Assembly (NCBI GenBank): GCA_963728395.1
Contig: CAVSJJ010000001.1
Location: forward strand, 62,001 to 126,000
Reading direction: 5' to 3'
Length of the DNA stretch: 64,000 bases
DNA from: CAVSJJ01 sp963728395
Lineage (GTDB): Bacteria; Actinomycetota; Actinomycetes; Actinomycetales; Dermatophilaceae
Shown here: piece by piece, positions 48,764 to 57,556 of the stretch
Layout of the letters: every line of letters starts with the position of its first letter
Numbering within the stretch: the stretch's first letter is position 1
Translations under genes and position numbers: made by a program
Notes under the pieces: model-generated
Told to the model about the DNA's origin: nothing
Databases searched by the model: none
Seen by the model: only the letters and a program-made list of their open reading frames with translations

Positions 48764-50002
48764 TCAGCCGCCGGAGACCGACAGCTCGGCCTGGCCGACG
48801 GCGGCCCGCTGGGCCTCGTCGAGCTCGCGACTGGCCAGCCAGTTCTCCGGCAGGGCGACGACTCGCGGGGAGCCCGCCCGGCCGCGCGGGCCCTCGGCCG
48901 GCTCCCCCGGCCAGGGCGCGTCGAGATCGAGCCCGCCGACGAGGTCGTCCAGCGCCTGGAGCGACTCGACGAGGGCGAGCTCGTTGCGTAGCGTCGGCCC
49001 CGCCGGGAAGCCCTTGAGGTACCACGCGATGTGCTTGCGGATGTCCCGACAAGCACGCCGCTCGTCGCCGTCGTAGAAGTCGACGAGGTATGCCGCGTGC
49101 CGGCGCAGCGTCGCCGCCACCTCGCGCAGCGTGGGCCGGACCCGGGCGTCCGACCCGGAGAACGCCGCCGCCAGGTCGCTGAACAGCCACGGCCGGCCGA
49201 GGCACCCGCGGCCGACGACGACGCCGTCGCAGCCGGTCTGCTCGACCATCGCCAGCGCGTCCTCGGCCGACCAGATGTCGCCGTTGCCGAGGACGGGCAC
49301 GCTCCGCACGGCCTCCTTCAGCCGGGCGATGGCGCTCCAGTCCGCCCGGCCGGAGTAGGACTGCGCCGCCGTGCGGCCGTGCAGCGCAACGGCTGCGGCA
49401 CCCTCCCCCTCGGCGATCCGGCCGGCGTCGAGGTAGGTGAGGTGGGTATCGTCGATGCCCATCCGCATCTTGACGGTGACGGGGACCCCGCAGGGGTCGG
49501 CCTCGCGGACCGCCGCGGCAACGATCGCCCGGAACAGCTCGGTCTTCCACGGCAGGGCCGACCCGCCGCCCTTGCGGGTCACCTTCGGCACCGGGCAGCC
49601 GAAGTTGAGGTCGATGTGGTCGGTGCGGTCCTCGGTGACGAGCATCCGCACGGCGAGGCCGACCGTCGCGGGGTCCACGCCGTAGAGCTGCACCGACCTC
49701 GGCGTTTCGTCGGGGTCGTGGCCGACGAGACGCAGCGTCTCGGGCTTGCGCTCGACGAGCGCCCGCGAGGTGACCATCTCGCTGACGTAGAGGCTCGTTG
49801 CGCCGCCGGCGCCGCCGCCGTCCGCGCCGGACTCGCGGCACAGGCGGCGGAAGGCGCGGTTGGTGATCCCGGCCATCGGGGCGAGCACGACGGGCGAGCC
49901 CAGCGTCAGCCGACCGAACCGCAGCGGTCCACGAACGGGCCGCCGCGCTGCCGGGGTCACCTCGGCATGGCGGCGGGTCGGCGTTGTCGTCGTGGTCGTC
50001 AT
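48764..50002 (-). CDS. dusB: tRNA-dihydrouridine synthase
   Basis: 412 residues, flavin TIM barrel. It has LAPMAGITNRAFRRLCRESG at the FMN face and the catalytic Cys in LNFGCPVPKVTRKGGGSAL. MRMGIDD and ALHGRTAAQSYSGRADW line the tRNA side. It reduces uridines in tRNA D-loops. The C-terminal helical domain is present. It is convergent with the PLP enzyme gene, 3 nt apart. Confidence 0.93.
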   Translation of the reverse strand: MTTTTTTPTRRHAEVTPAARRPVRGPLRFGRLTLGSPVVLAPMAGITNRAFRRLCRESGADGGGAGGATSLYVSEMVTSRALVERKPETLRLVGHDPDETPRSVQLYGVDPATVGLAVRMLVTEDRTDHIDLNFGCPVPKVTRKGGGSALPWKTELFRAIVAAAVREADPCGVPVTVKMRMGIDDTHLTYLDAGRIAEGEGAAAVALHGRTAAQSYSGRADWSAIARLKEAVRSVPVLGNGDIWSAEDALAMVEQTGCDGVVVGRGCLGRPWLFSDLAAAFSGSDARVRPTLREVAATLRRHAAYLVDFYDGDERRACRDIRKHIAWYLKGFPAGPTLRNELALVESLQALDDLVGGLDLDAPWPGEPAEGPRGRAGSPRVVALPENWLASRELDEAQRAAVGQAELSVSGG

Positions 50003-50083
50003 GACCGACCCATTGTCACCGAGGCCACCCGGCCACCGAAATCGAGGGCCGGGCGGGAAGGGTGCCACCAGCCAACGGGGCGG

Positions 50084-51355
50084 CTACGGCGACAGCGACA
50101 GCTCGCCGACGAGCCAGCCGTCGCCGGTCGAGACCGGCCCCACCTCACTGACCCTCCAGAGTCGCCCGCCGATGACGTCCCAGGCCAGGAGCGTGACGGC
50201 GGGCTGCGCTCCGCCATCCGGGTAGGTCGTCGCCGTGACGAGGAGGACGTCCTGGGGCCCCCAACCGAGGGCCCGCAGCGCCTCCTTCGGCACCCCCTCG
50301 ACATCCGGTGCGGCCAGGACCCGGGCATGAGGCGTCGTGTCGAACTGCACGGCATATGCTCCCTGGGTCGAGCCGACGACCTCGCGGACCCCGCTCGAGA
50401 GGCCGGCGGCGGTTGCCGACCAGCCCTCCAGGTTGGACAGCGTCTCGCCCACCCAGCCGGACACCGCGCCCGGGACGGCGCGCCGGTCGGCGCGGCCGCC
50501 ATCGGCGCGAGCGCTCTCCAGCTCCGGGTTGCCGTCCGCGTCGAGCACGAGCCGGGCCGGGCCGGGGAACGCGACGGCCGCCCGGGCCACCGAGCCCGTC
50601 CTCGAGTCCACCTGCCAGGACTGCGTCGCGGAGGCCACGACGAGGTGCCGGCCGTCGCGGGCCCAGCCGCCCGAGACGAGACCGCCACCGGGCACCGGCC
50701 ACGCCGTGGTGGTGCCGGTGCGGACGTCGAGCACGGCGACGGAGCCGGGCCGGACGAAGGCGACCGCATGCCGGTCCGGGGCGATGGCGTGCGCGCCGAG
50801 GTAGGGGTAGCGGCGCCCGTCGGAGGCCGTGAGGGGCTGCAGGGGCAGGGCGTCGACCGCGACGTAGGGGCCGTCCGTCCGGTCGGGGACGTAGAGCACC
50901 GGCAGCAACCTCGTCCCGTCCCGCCGCAGGAGGACGGCCCGGACCGGCTGGTCGACGCCGCCGAGATCGGACAACCGCGGCAGGACCGCCTCCGGCCCCA
51001 CGCCGAGGTGCACCGGCAGGGCGAGGTCGGCGGCGCTCGGCAGGCGTGGCAGGGTCGCCAGGCCGCCCGGCGGGGGCAGGACATCGACCCTCACCCCGTC
51101 GACCTCGGTCGACCTGAGGACCTCTGGCGTCCAGGCGTGCCGCTCGGCGGGCCGCGGGGCCGCGTCGGGGGACGGGGCCCGAACGGCGCCGACGACGACG
51201 GCGACCGTGCCCGCGACGACGGCGAGGGCGAGGCCGGCGACGCGGCGACGCCGGGTGACGCGGCGCCGACCCTCGGCCCAGGCCGTCTCGGCGAGGTCGG
51301 GCTCGGGGATCTCGGCCGCGAGGTCGCGCAACATCGTGCCGATCGGCGTGGTCAT
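50084..51355 (-). CDS. Membrane-anchored extracytoplasmic protein, partner of the sigma factor
   Basis: 423 residues. A cytoplasmic N-terminus of 38 residues (basic RRRVTRRRR) is followed by one transmembrane helix (VAGLALAVVAGTVAVVVGAV). A large external domain with beta-propeller-like repeats comes next (AHAIAPDRHAVAFVRPG, GGWARDGRHLVVAS). It overlaps the ECF sigma gene by 4 nt and is probably its membrane regulator, although no classical zinc anti-sigma motif (HxxxCxxC) is present. Confidence 0.75.
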   Translation of the reverse strand: MTTPIGTMLRDLAAEIPEPDLAETAWAEGRRRVTRRRRVAGLALAVVAGTVAVVVGAVRAPSPDAAPRPAERHAWTPEVLRSTEVDGVRVDVLPPPGGLATLPRLPSAADLALPVHLGVGPEAVLPRLSDLGGVDQPVRAVLLRRDGTRLLPVLYVPDRTDGPYVAVDALPLQPLTASDGRRYPYLGAHAIAPDRHAVAFVRPGSVAVLDVRTGTTTAWPVPGGGLVSGGWARDGRHLVVASATQSWQVDSRTGSVARAAVAFPGPARLVLDADGNPELESARADGGRADRRAVPGAVSGWVGETLSNLEGWSATAAGLSSGVREVVGSTQGAYAVQFDTTPHARVLAAPDVEGVPKEALRALGWGPQDVLLVTATTYPDGGAQPAVTLLAWDVIGGRLWRVSEVGPVSTGDGWLVGELSLSP

Positions 51356-51900
51356 GGCCGGCCTCCTCGGGTCGTCGCATCCGGGCGGGGGGCGTCGTCA
51401 CGCTCGAGGAGGTCCGGCATGACGCAGCGCAGGCGCTCCAGCGCCGCGTGGGTCTGGCTCTTGACAGTCCCGACGCTCACGCCGAGGACGGCGGCCGCCT
51501 CCCGTTCGGAGCGGTCCTCGACGAACCGCAGGACGAGGACCGCCCGCTGCTTCGCGGTGAGCGCCGCCAGGGCCCGCTCGAGGTCGACCCGGTCGGTCAC
51601 CCGGTCGGCCCCGTCCGGCCGGCGGCCGTCCGCGCCGCCCGCCGGCAGGCCGAGGACCTCATGGCGCCGCCGGCGCCACGCCGAGACGGCGTCGCGGTAG
51701 AGGATCGTGCGGACGTAGGCGTCCGGGTGCTCCCCCTTGAGCCGCGGCCACCGCTCGGCGAGCTTGACGAGAGCGCCCTGGAGCAGGTCCTCGGCGAGGT
51801 GCACGTCGCCGCAGACGAGGTATGCGGCGCGCAGCAGCGCGTGCTGTCGGGCCCGGACGTACTCGACGAAGTCCGGGTCGACGGCATACCGGCCGGCCAC
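51352..51900 (-). CDS. SigE-family ECF RNA polymerase sigma factor
   Basis: 182 residues. Region 2 is LLRAAYLVCGDVHLAEDLLQ with HPDAYVRTILYRD, and region 4 is LVLRFVEDRSEREAAAVLGVSVGTVKSQ (in part). It redirects RNA polymerase to stress-type promoters. GTG 51900 is preferred over GTG 51909, because AGGAGG lies 8 nt before the former and would overlap the latter. It is coupled to a downstream membrane protein. Confidence 0.92.
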   Translation of the reverse strand: MAGRYAVDPDFVEYVRARQHALLRAAYLVCGDVHLAEDLLQGALVKLAERWPRLKGEHPDAYVRTILYRDAVSAWRRRRHEVLGLPAGGADGRRPDGADRVTDRVDLERALAALTAKQRAVLVLRFVEDRSEREAAAVLGVSVGTVKSQTHAALERLRCVMPDLLERDDAPRPDATTRGGRP

Positions 51901-51980
51901 GCGCGCCACCTCCTCACGATCCCTTCATCGGAGTGAACGCGCCAGACCCCCTCGCAGGTTGGCCCGGCACCGGCACCGGC

Positions 51981-52595
51981 TCAGAGCCACCCGTTCTCGT
52001 CAGCGATCCGGGCGGCGTCGGCCCGGTTGCGCCCGCCGGTCTTGCCGATCGCGGCCGAGAGGTGGTTGCGAACCGTGCCCTCGCTGAGGTGGACCGACTT
52101 GGCGATGTCGGAGATCGAGCCGCCATGCCGGGCGGCGCGCAGCAGGTCGGCCTCCCGGCCGGTCAGCGGGGACTCGCCGCTGACGAGCGAGTCGGCGGCC
52201 AGGGCGGGGTCGACGACCCGCATCCCCGCGTGGACCCGGCGGACGGCGTCGGCGAGCGATCGCGCCGGAGTGTCCTTGACGACGAACCCGTCGGCTCCGG
52301 CCTGCAGTGCGCGCCGGAGGTAGCCCGGCCGTCCGAAGGTCGTGACGACGAGGATCTTCGTCGACGGGGACGCCGACCGCAGGTGCGCCGTGGCGGAGAT
52401 CCCGTCCAGGCCGGGCATGTCGACGTCCATGAGGACCACGTCGGGGTGGTGCTCCTCGACGGCCGGCACGACCTCGTCGCCCCGGCCCACCTCGGCCACG
52501 ACGGTGATGTCCGCCTCGAGGTCGAGGAGCGTGGCGAGGGCACCGCGCACGAGCGCCTGGTCGTCGGCCACGAGGATCCGGATGGGCGCGCTCAC
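51981..52595 (-). CDS. LuxR-type two-component response regulator
   Basis: 204 residues. The receiver domain has the acidic pocket DDQ (residues 10-12), phospho-Asp in VVLMDVDMPGLDG and Lys in GFVVKDTPARS. The C-terminal NarL-type HTH is LTGREADLLRAARHGGSISDIAKSVHLSEGTVRNHL (in part). It is activated by the adjacent kinase (4-nt overlap). It probably controls the upstream ABC exporter operon. Confidence 0.94.
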   Translation of the reverse strand: MSAPIRILVADDQALVRGALATLLDLEADITVVAEVGRGDEVVPAVEEHHPDVVLMDVDMPGLDGISATAHLRSASPSTKILVVTTFGRPGYLRRALQAGADGFVVKDTPARSLADAVRRVHAGMRVVDPALAADSLVSGESPLTGREADLLRAARHGGSISDIAKSVHLSEGTVRNHLSAAIGKTGGRNRADAARIADENGWL

Positions 52596-53770
52596 GGGGT
52601 CACGGCCTGCCTGGTCGGCTCCGCGCTCGGCGCGAGGTCGGGGACGAGGACCTCGATGCGGGTCCCCCTGGGGTCGGCCGGGCCGACGCGCAGCTCGACG
52701 CCGGCCAGCCGGGCCCGCTCCCGGAGCCCACGCAGCCCGTTGCCCTCGGGCACCGCGCCGGAGCGACCGATCCCCCGACCGTCATCGGTGAGCACGAGAC
52801 TCGCCGGGGACACCGAGATCCGGCAGCGGGCGGCGCGGCTGTGCCGCAGGACGTTCGTCACGCCCTCCCGGACCGTCCACGCGAAGACCTCCTCGACGTC
52901 CGACGGCAGAGCCGGCAGGTCGCCCGGTAGCCGCGGGTCGATGTCGGCGCTGAGGAGGGCCTCGCGAGCCCGGACCAGCTCGGCGGCGAGGGTGATCTCG
53001 CGGTAGCCGGCCACCGCGCGACGCACGTCGGCGAGGGCCTCGCGGGAGAGCCGCTCGAGGTCGGCGACCTCGGCCCTCGCCCGCTCGGGTGAGGCCTCGA
53101 GCAGCCGGCCGGCCAGCTCGGCCTTGACCGTGATGACGGTGAGGCTGTGGCCGAGGATGTCGTGCAGGTCGCGGGCGAACCGGTCCCGCTCGGAGATGAG
53201 CGCCAGCTGCGCCTCGACCTCACGCGCCCGGGTCTGGTCGATGTTGCGCTGGAGGACGAGGACGAAACCCCACACCGCCAGTCCGGCCGAGAGCGTGCCG
53301 GTGGCCAGGCCCTGGGTGTCGGACCACGTGTGCGCCATCCAACGGTAGATGAGCTCGGCGGTCCCCGCGGTGAGGAACACCCAGGCCACCGCCCACCGCC
53401 CGAACACGATCGGGCCGAGGACGGCGACGTAGGGGGCGGTGTTGAGCCCGGCCGACCCGAGCAGCGCGACGGCGGCGACCGCCAGGGCGAGCATGGTGCC
53501 GACCCAGACCGACGTCGCTCCCCGGGTGCGCCCCCCGTCGCGTGCCACGACCGAGCGGAAGGCCCGGGCGGCGATGAGGTAGGTCCCGCCGAACGCGACG
53601 AGGACGACCGCGCCGGCATACCCCCTGGCCGTCTCGAGCTCGACCGCGTCGACGATCGGAGCGATGAGGAAGACGAGCCAGACCCCCGCGAAGAGCGGGC
53701 CCCATCGACGCGCCGAGCGCCACCGGGACTCGCCCTCCCGGACCGGCGACGCCTCGACCATGGTGGTCAC
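52592..53770 (-). CDS. NarL-type sensor histidine kinase
   Basis: 392 residues. About five transmembrane helices fill the first 180 residues. A HisKA_3 domain follows with the phospho-His in ARDLHDILGHSLTVITVKAEL (in part). A HATPase domain (TNVLRHSRAARCRISV then LTDDGRGIGRSGAVPEGNGLRGLRER, in part) completes it. It resembles DesK/LiaS-type kinases that sense membrane state. It is translated just before its regulator, downstream of the ABC genes. Confidence 0.93.
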   Translation of the reverse strand: MTTMVEASPVREGESRWRSARRWGPLFAGVWLVFLIAPIVDAVELETARGYAGAVVLVAFGGTYLIAARAFRSVVARDGGRTRGATSVWVGTMLALAVAAVALLGSAGLNTAPYVAVLGPIVFGRWAVAWVFLTAGTAELIYRWMAHTWSDTQGLATGTLSAGLAVWGFVLVLQRNIDQTRAREVEAQLALISERDRFARDLHDILGHSLTVITVKAELAGRLLEASPERARAEVADLERLSREALADVRRAVAGYREITLAAELVRAREALLSADIDPRLPGDLPALPSDVEEVFAWTVREGVTNVLRHSRAARCRISVSPASLVLTDDGRGIGRSGAVPEGNGLRGLRERARLAGVELRVGPADPRGTRIEVLVPDLAPSAEPTRQAVTP

Positions 53771-53816
53771 GCTAACAACTCCCCGCGGGGGCGCCGGCCC
53801 GCGTGGCGGCGCGGGC

Positions 53817-54635
53817 TCACACCCGCGCCGTGTCCTTGCGGAACCGCCACACGGCTCCCGCCACGAAGATGCCTGCCCACCCGACGAGGTTGACGACCCA
53901 GGAGAGCTCGAAGGTGTCGTAGCCCCCGCTCGTCGTCAGGGACAGCGGCCAGTGCGCGATCGCCCCGAATCCGTAGATCGGGGTGAGCTCGGCGATCCGG
54001 CCGTACGTCGTGTCGGTCGAGATCGGGCCGGTGAAGATGCCCCCGAAGATCGACAGGATCGCGAGCACCGGTCCGATGAACTGCATCGCGTTGTCGCTCG
54101 GGAGCAGGTAGCCCATGAACAGGCCGAAGGCGGCGAAGACGAGCGAGCCGACGAGGATGATGGCCGCGGTCTCGGCCCAGGTCTGGACGGCCATGTGCGC
54201 GTGGCCCGTCGCCTTCGCGACGAGGAACGTCACGCCGGTGGCGATCGCCCCGAGGACGAGGGCGCTGATCATCTTCATGAGGATGTAGGCCACCGGGTCG
54301 AGCGGGGTGAGTCGGAGCTGGCGGCTCCAGCCGCTGGCCCGCTCGATCGAGACCGAGGCCCCGGCCGACGTCGTCGCGAGGACGGCGCCGTAGAGCGCCA
54401 TGCTCACCATGACGTAGGCGCCGACGTTGGCGATCACGCCGGGGCCCATGACGTCGTCCTGGCCGCTGATCTGCGAGCTGATGAAGAGGAACATCACCGG
54501 GGGGAAGACGAGCATGAAGATCATCGTCCGGCGGTTGCGCAGCACCCGGCGCAGCTCGATCCCGAGGACGGTGAGGTCGAGGAGACCGCGGCTCGGTCGC
54601 GGCCGGGTGGAGAGGTCGATGGTGGGGGTGGACAT
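53817..54635 (-). CDS. ABC-2 type transporter permease
   Basis: 272 residues with six predicted transmembrane helices (such as MIFMLVFPPVMFLFI, VMVSMALYGAVLATTSA and GPVLAILSIFGGIFTG). It forms the exporter pore with the ATPase encoded immediately upstream. ATPase-permease-kinase-regulator is a well-known cluster for lipid- or antibiotic-stress exporters. Confidence 0.92.
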   Translation of the reverse strand: MSTPTIDLSTRPRPSRGLLDLTVLGIELRRVLRNRRTMIFMLVFPPVMFLFISSQISGQDDVMGPGVIANVGAYVMVSMALYGAVLATTSAGASVSIERASGWSRQLRLTPLDPVAYILMKMISALVLGAIATGVTFLVAKATGHAHMAVQTWAETAAIILVGSLVFAAFGLFMGYLLPSDNAMQFIGPVLAILSIFGGIFTGPISTDTTYGRIAELTPIYGFGAIAHWPLSLTTSGGYDTFELSWVVNLVGWAGIFVAGAVWRFRKDTARV

Positions 54636-54636
54636 G

Positions 54637-55590
54637 TCAGCGCACCTCGCTGTTCCGGGTCTCGGGGCGGTCGATGGGGTCGCCCAGCAGGGCCGCGGCG
54701 GGCTCGTCGTGGTCGCCGGTCAGGGCGACGAAGGCGTCCTCGATCCCGCGGGCGACGATCTCGAGGTCATGGGCGGGCGTCTCGGTCAGCAGGTAGCGGG
54801 CCACCGCGTCGCTGTCCTTGGCGTGGACGAGCAGCTGGTCGCCGCGGATGTCGACCGTGTCGACCCCCGGTATGCCGCGCAGCGCCTCCCGGCTGACGCC
54901 GGGCCAGGTGGCCCGCACCGCCCGACCGGAGCCGAGCGCCTTGATCTGGGCCGGCGTGCCGTCGGCGACGACCTCGCCGTGCCGGACGAAGACGATCCGG
55001 TCGGCGTAGGCATCGGCCTCCTCGAGGTAGTGCGTCGCGAAGAGGACGGTGCGGCCCTGCTCGGCGTCGGAGCGGATGCTGTCCCAGAACGCCCGGCGGG
55101 TCGCGACGTCCATCCCGGTCGTCGGCTCGTCGAGGATGATGAGCTCGGGGTTGCTGACGAGCGCCATCGCGAAGCGGACGCGCTGCTGCTCGCCGCCGGA
55201 GCACTTGCCGACCTGGCGGCCGGCGATCTCGCTCACGCCCGCCGTCTCCATCACCTCCTCGATGGGACGGGAGGTGGCGAAGAGTGCCGCCGTGTAGCGG
55301 ATCGTCTCCTTGACGGTCAGGTCCTTGAGCAGGCCTCCGGTCTGCATGACGGCGGAGACGAGGCCGTGGGCGATGGCGTCGGTCGGTTCGAGGCCGAACA
55401 CCGAGACGCTACCCGCGCTGGGCCGGGCCAGGCCGAGGATCATGTCGATCGTCGTGGTCTTCCCCGCGCCGTTCGGGCCGAGGAACGCGACAACCTCCCC
55501 CTGGGTGACGGTGAGGTCGATGCCCCGGACTGCCTGGACGTCGCCGAAGCTCTTGGACAGGCTGGTGAGCTCGATGGCTGTGGTGGTCAT
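54637..55590 (-). CDS. ABC transporter ATP-binding protein
   Basis: 317 residues. Walker A is LGPNGAGKTTT, the Q-loop is AVMQTGGLLKDLTVKE, and Walker B is LIILDEPTTGMDVATR. The signature is GKCSGGEQQRVRFAMAL, so it reads CSGGE instead of LSGGQ. H-loop is ATHYLEEADA. It has the C-terminal extension of the DrrA/CcmA exporter group. ATG 55590 is used (ATG 55602 is an alternative). First gene of the four-gene minus-strand operon. Confidence 0.93.
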   Translation of the reverse strand: MTTTAIELTSLSKSFGDVQAVRGIDLTVTQGEVVAFLGPNGAGKTTTIDMILGLARPSAGSVSVFGLEPTDAIAHGLVSAVMQTGGLLKDLTVKETIRYTAALFATSRPIEEVMETAGVSEIAGRQVGKCSGGEQQRVRFAMALVSNPELIILDEPTTGMDVATRRAFWDSIRSDAEQGRTVLFATHYLEEADAYADRIVFVRHGEVVADGTPAQIKALGSGRAVRATWPGVSREALRGIPGVDTVDIRGDQLLVHAKDSDAVARYLLTETPAHDLEIVARGIEDAFVALTGDHDEPAAALLGDPIDRPETRNSEVR

Positions 55591-55700
55591 GGCGCATAGC
55601 ATGCCCTGGCCGGTGACCCCCGCACTCGGACGGGCGTCACCGGCACGCCGTGACGTTTGTCAGCGCGGGTCCGCCGGGCGAGGGCGCGACGCGGCGGGCG

Positions 55701-57107
55701 TCAGCAGCCGACGAGCCGCCGCGCGAGCCACCCCTCGACCTGGTCGAGCGAGACCCGCTCCTGCGCCATCGTGTCGCGGTCGCGGATCGTGACCGCGCCG
55801 TCCTCGAGAGTGTCGAAGTCGACGGTGATGCAGTACGGCGTGCCGATTTCGTCGTGTCGGCGGTAGCGCCGGCCGATGGCGCCGGAGTCGTCGAAGTCGA
55901 CGTTCCAGTGCCGGCGCAGGGTGGCGGCGAGGTCGCGGGCCTTCGGGGAGAGGTCGGCGTTCCGCGAGAGTGGCAGGACGGCGGCCTTGACCGGGGCGAG
56001 CCGCGGGTCGAGGCGCAGGACGATCCGCTTGTCGACCCCGCCCTTGGTGTTGGGGGCCTCGTCCTCGGCGTAGGCGTCGATGAGGAACGTCATGAGCGAG
56101 CGGGACAGCCCGGCCGCCGGCTCGATGACATACGGCGTGTACGCCGCCCCCGCCTCCTGGTCGAAGTAGACGAGGTCGGTCCCCGAGTGGGTCGAATGCG
56201 TGGTCAGGTCGAAGTCCGTGCGGTTCGCGATGCCCTCGAGCTCGCCCCACTCGGACCCGGCGAAGTTGAACCGGTACTCGATGTCGACGGTCCGCTTGGA
56301 GTAGTGCGAGAGCTTCTCCTTCGGGTGCTCGTAGTGGCGCAGGTTCTCGGCCGCGATGCCGAGGTCGACGTACCACCTCGTGCGCTCCTCGATCCAGTAC
56401 TGATGCCACTGCTCGTCCTCGCCGGGCCTGACGAAGAACTCCATCTCCATCTGCTCGAACTCGCGGGTGCGGAAGATGAAGTTGCCCGGGGTGATCTCGT
56501 TGCGGAAGCTCTTGCCCGTCTGGGCGATCCCGAACGGTGGCTTCATCCGCGACGCCTGCATGACGTTGAGGAAGTTGATGAAGATGCCCTGGGCGGTCTC
56601 GGGCCGCAGGTAGTGCAGCCCGGACTCGTCCTCGATGACCCCGAGGTGGGTCTTGAGCATCATGTTGAACTCGCGCGGGGCGGTCCACTGGCCCCGCGTC
56701 CCGCAGCTCGGGCAGGCGATCTCCTCGAGGGCGACGTCGTCGGGCGCGACGGCCTTGCCCTTCTTGGTGGCCCGGTCCGCGATGGCCTCCTGGAGGTGGT
56801 CCATCCGGAAACGCTTGTGGCAGGAGAGGCACTCGATGAGCGGGTCGGTGAACTCCCCCACGTGACCCGAGGCGACCCAGGTCTGGCGGGGCAGGATGAT
56901 CGAGGAGTCGAGGCCGACGATGTCGTCGCGGCCGGTGACCATGGCCCGCCACCACTGCCGCTTGATGTTCTCCTTCAGCTCGACGCCGAGCGGGCCGTAG
57001 TCCCACGCAGACCTCGTCCCGCCGTAGATCTCGCCGCAGGGGAAGACGAACCCCCGGCGCTTGGCGAGGGAGACGACGGTATCGACGGTCGAGGTGGGTG
57101 TGGCCAT
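55701..57107 (-). CDS. glyS: Glycine-tRNA ligase (alpha2 type)
   Basis: 468 residues, the single-chain dimeric glycyl-tRNA synthetase. Motif 1 FPCGEIYGGTRSAWDYGPLG is at the start. A zinc-ribbon insertion has CLSC (near 90) and CPSC (near 130). Motif 2 is LRPETAQGIFINF with FRNEITPGNFIFRTREFEQME (in part), and motif 3 is AAGLSRSLMTFL. The anticodon-binding domain is C-terminal. ATG 57107 is preferred over the longer frame because the family starts there. Confidence 0.96.
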   Translation of the reverse strand: MATPTSTVDTVVSLAKRRGFVFPCGEIYGGTRSAWDYGPLGVELKENIKRQWWRAMVTGRDDIVGLDSSIILPRQTWVASGHVGEFTDPLIECLSCHKRFRMDHLQEAIADRATKKGKAVAPDDVALEEIACPSCGTRGQWTAPREFNMMLKTHLGVIEDESGLHYLRPETAQGIFINFLNVMQASRMKPPFGIAQTGKSFRNEITPGNFIFRTREFEQMEMEFFVRPGEDEQWHQYWIEERTRWYVDLGIAAENLRHYEHPKEKLSHYSKRTVDIEYRFNFAGSEWGELEGIANRTDFDLTTHSTHSGTDLVYFDQEAGAAYTPYVIEPAAGLSRSLMTFLIDAYAEDEAPNTKGGVDKRIVLRLDPRLAPVKAAVLPLSRNADLSPKARDLAATLRRHWNVDFDDSGAIGRRYRRHDEIGTPYCITVDFDTLEDGAVTIRDRDTMAQERVSLDQVEGWLARRLVGC

Positions 57108-57205
57108 GGCGGACAGGGTATCCGGGGCGTCTCGGCCCCCGCGCCCCGGTTCCACTGCTCGTCGGGGCCGGTGGCCGCCCCCGCGGACCGGTAGCCTGAC
57201 CGACC

Positions 57206-57493
57206 ATGCCGTCCCCCCTGCGCCAGTCGGTCGAGCAGGCGAGCCTGCCCCTTGTCGCCCGGCTCAGCCGCCTCCCGCGCCTCGTCCCGTTCCTCATCGT
57301 CCTCGCGCTCATGGTCGCGGGGATCCTCATCCCGGGTTGGGGCTGGCTCCTCCTCGTCGTCGTCACCCTCTTCCTCGGCTGGATCCTCTATCTCGGCTGG
57401 CCGCAGCTGAGCGGCTCCGAGCGCCTCATGCGGATCGCCGTCCTCGTCATGGCGGTCGCCATCACCCTCACCCAGGCCGTCCCCCGCGGCTGA
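57206..57493 (+). CDS. Small conserved actinobacterial membrane protein (DUF6703-like)
   Basis: 95 residues with two hydrophobic helices (VPFLIVLALMVAGILI and WLLLVVVTLFLGWILYLGW) and a third weak one near the end. Small proteins of this kind are found beside glyS in actinobacteria; function unknown. It is divergent from glyS, and the Zur-box region follows 48 nt downstream. Confidence 0.7.
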   Translation: MPSPLRQSVEQASLPLVARLSRLPRLVPFLIVLALMVAGILIPGWGWLLLVVVTLFLGWILYLGWPQLSGSERLMRIAVLVMAVAITLTQAVPRG

Positions 57494-57541
57494 GCGCCGG
57501 TGGCACGGCGATCCCGGTTTGACGACCGGCGCCGCTCTAAA

Positions 57542-57556
57542 TGAGAATGGTTGTCA
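57542..57556 (+). promoter_or_regulatory. Zur box at the znuA start
   Basis: TGAGAATGGTTGTCA matches the actinobacterial Zur operator pattern (TGAAAATGATTTTCA type) with dyad symmetry TGAnAA/TTnTCA. It ends on the A of the ATG at 57556. The zinc-uptake genes and zur lie immediately downstream, so zinc repression is very likely. Confidence 0.8.
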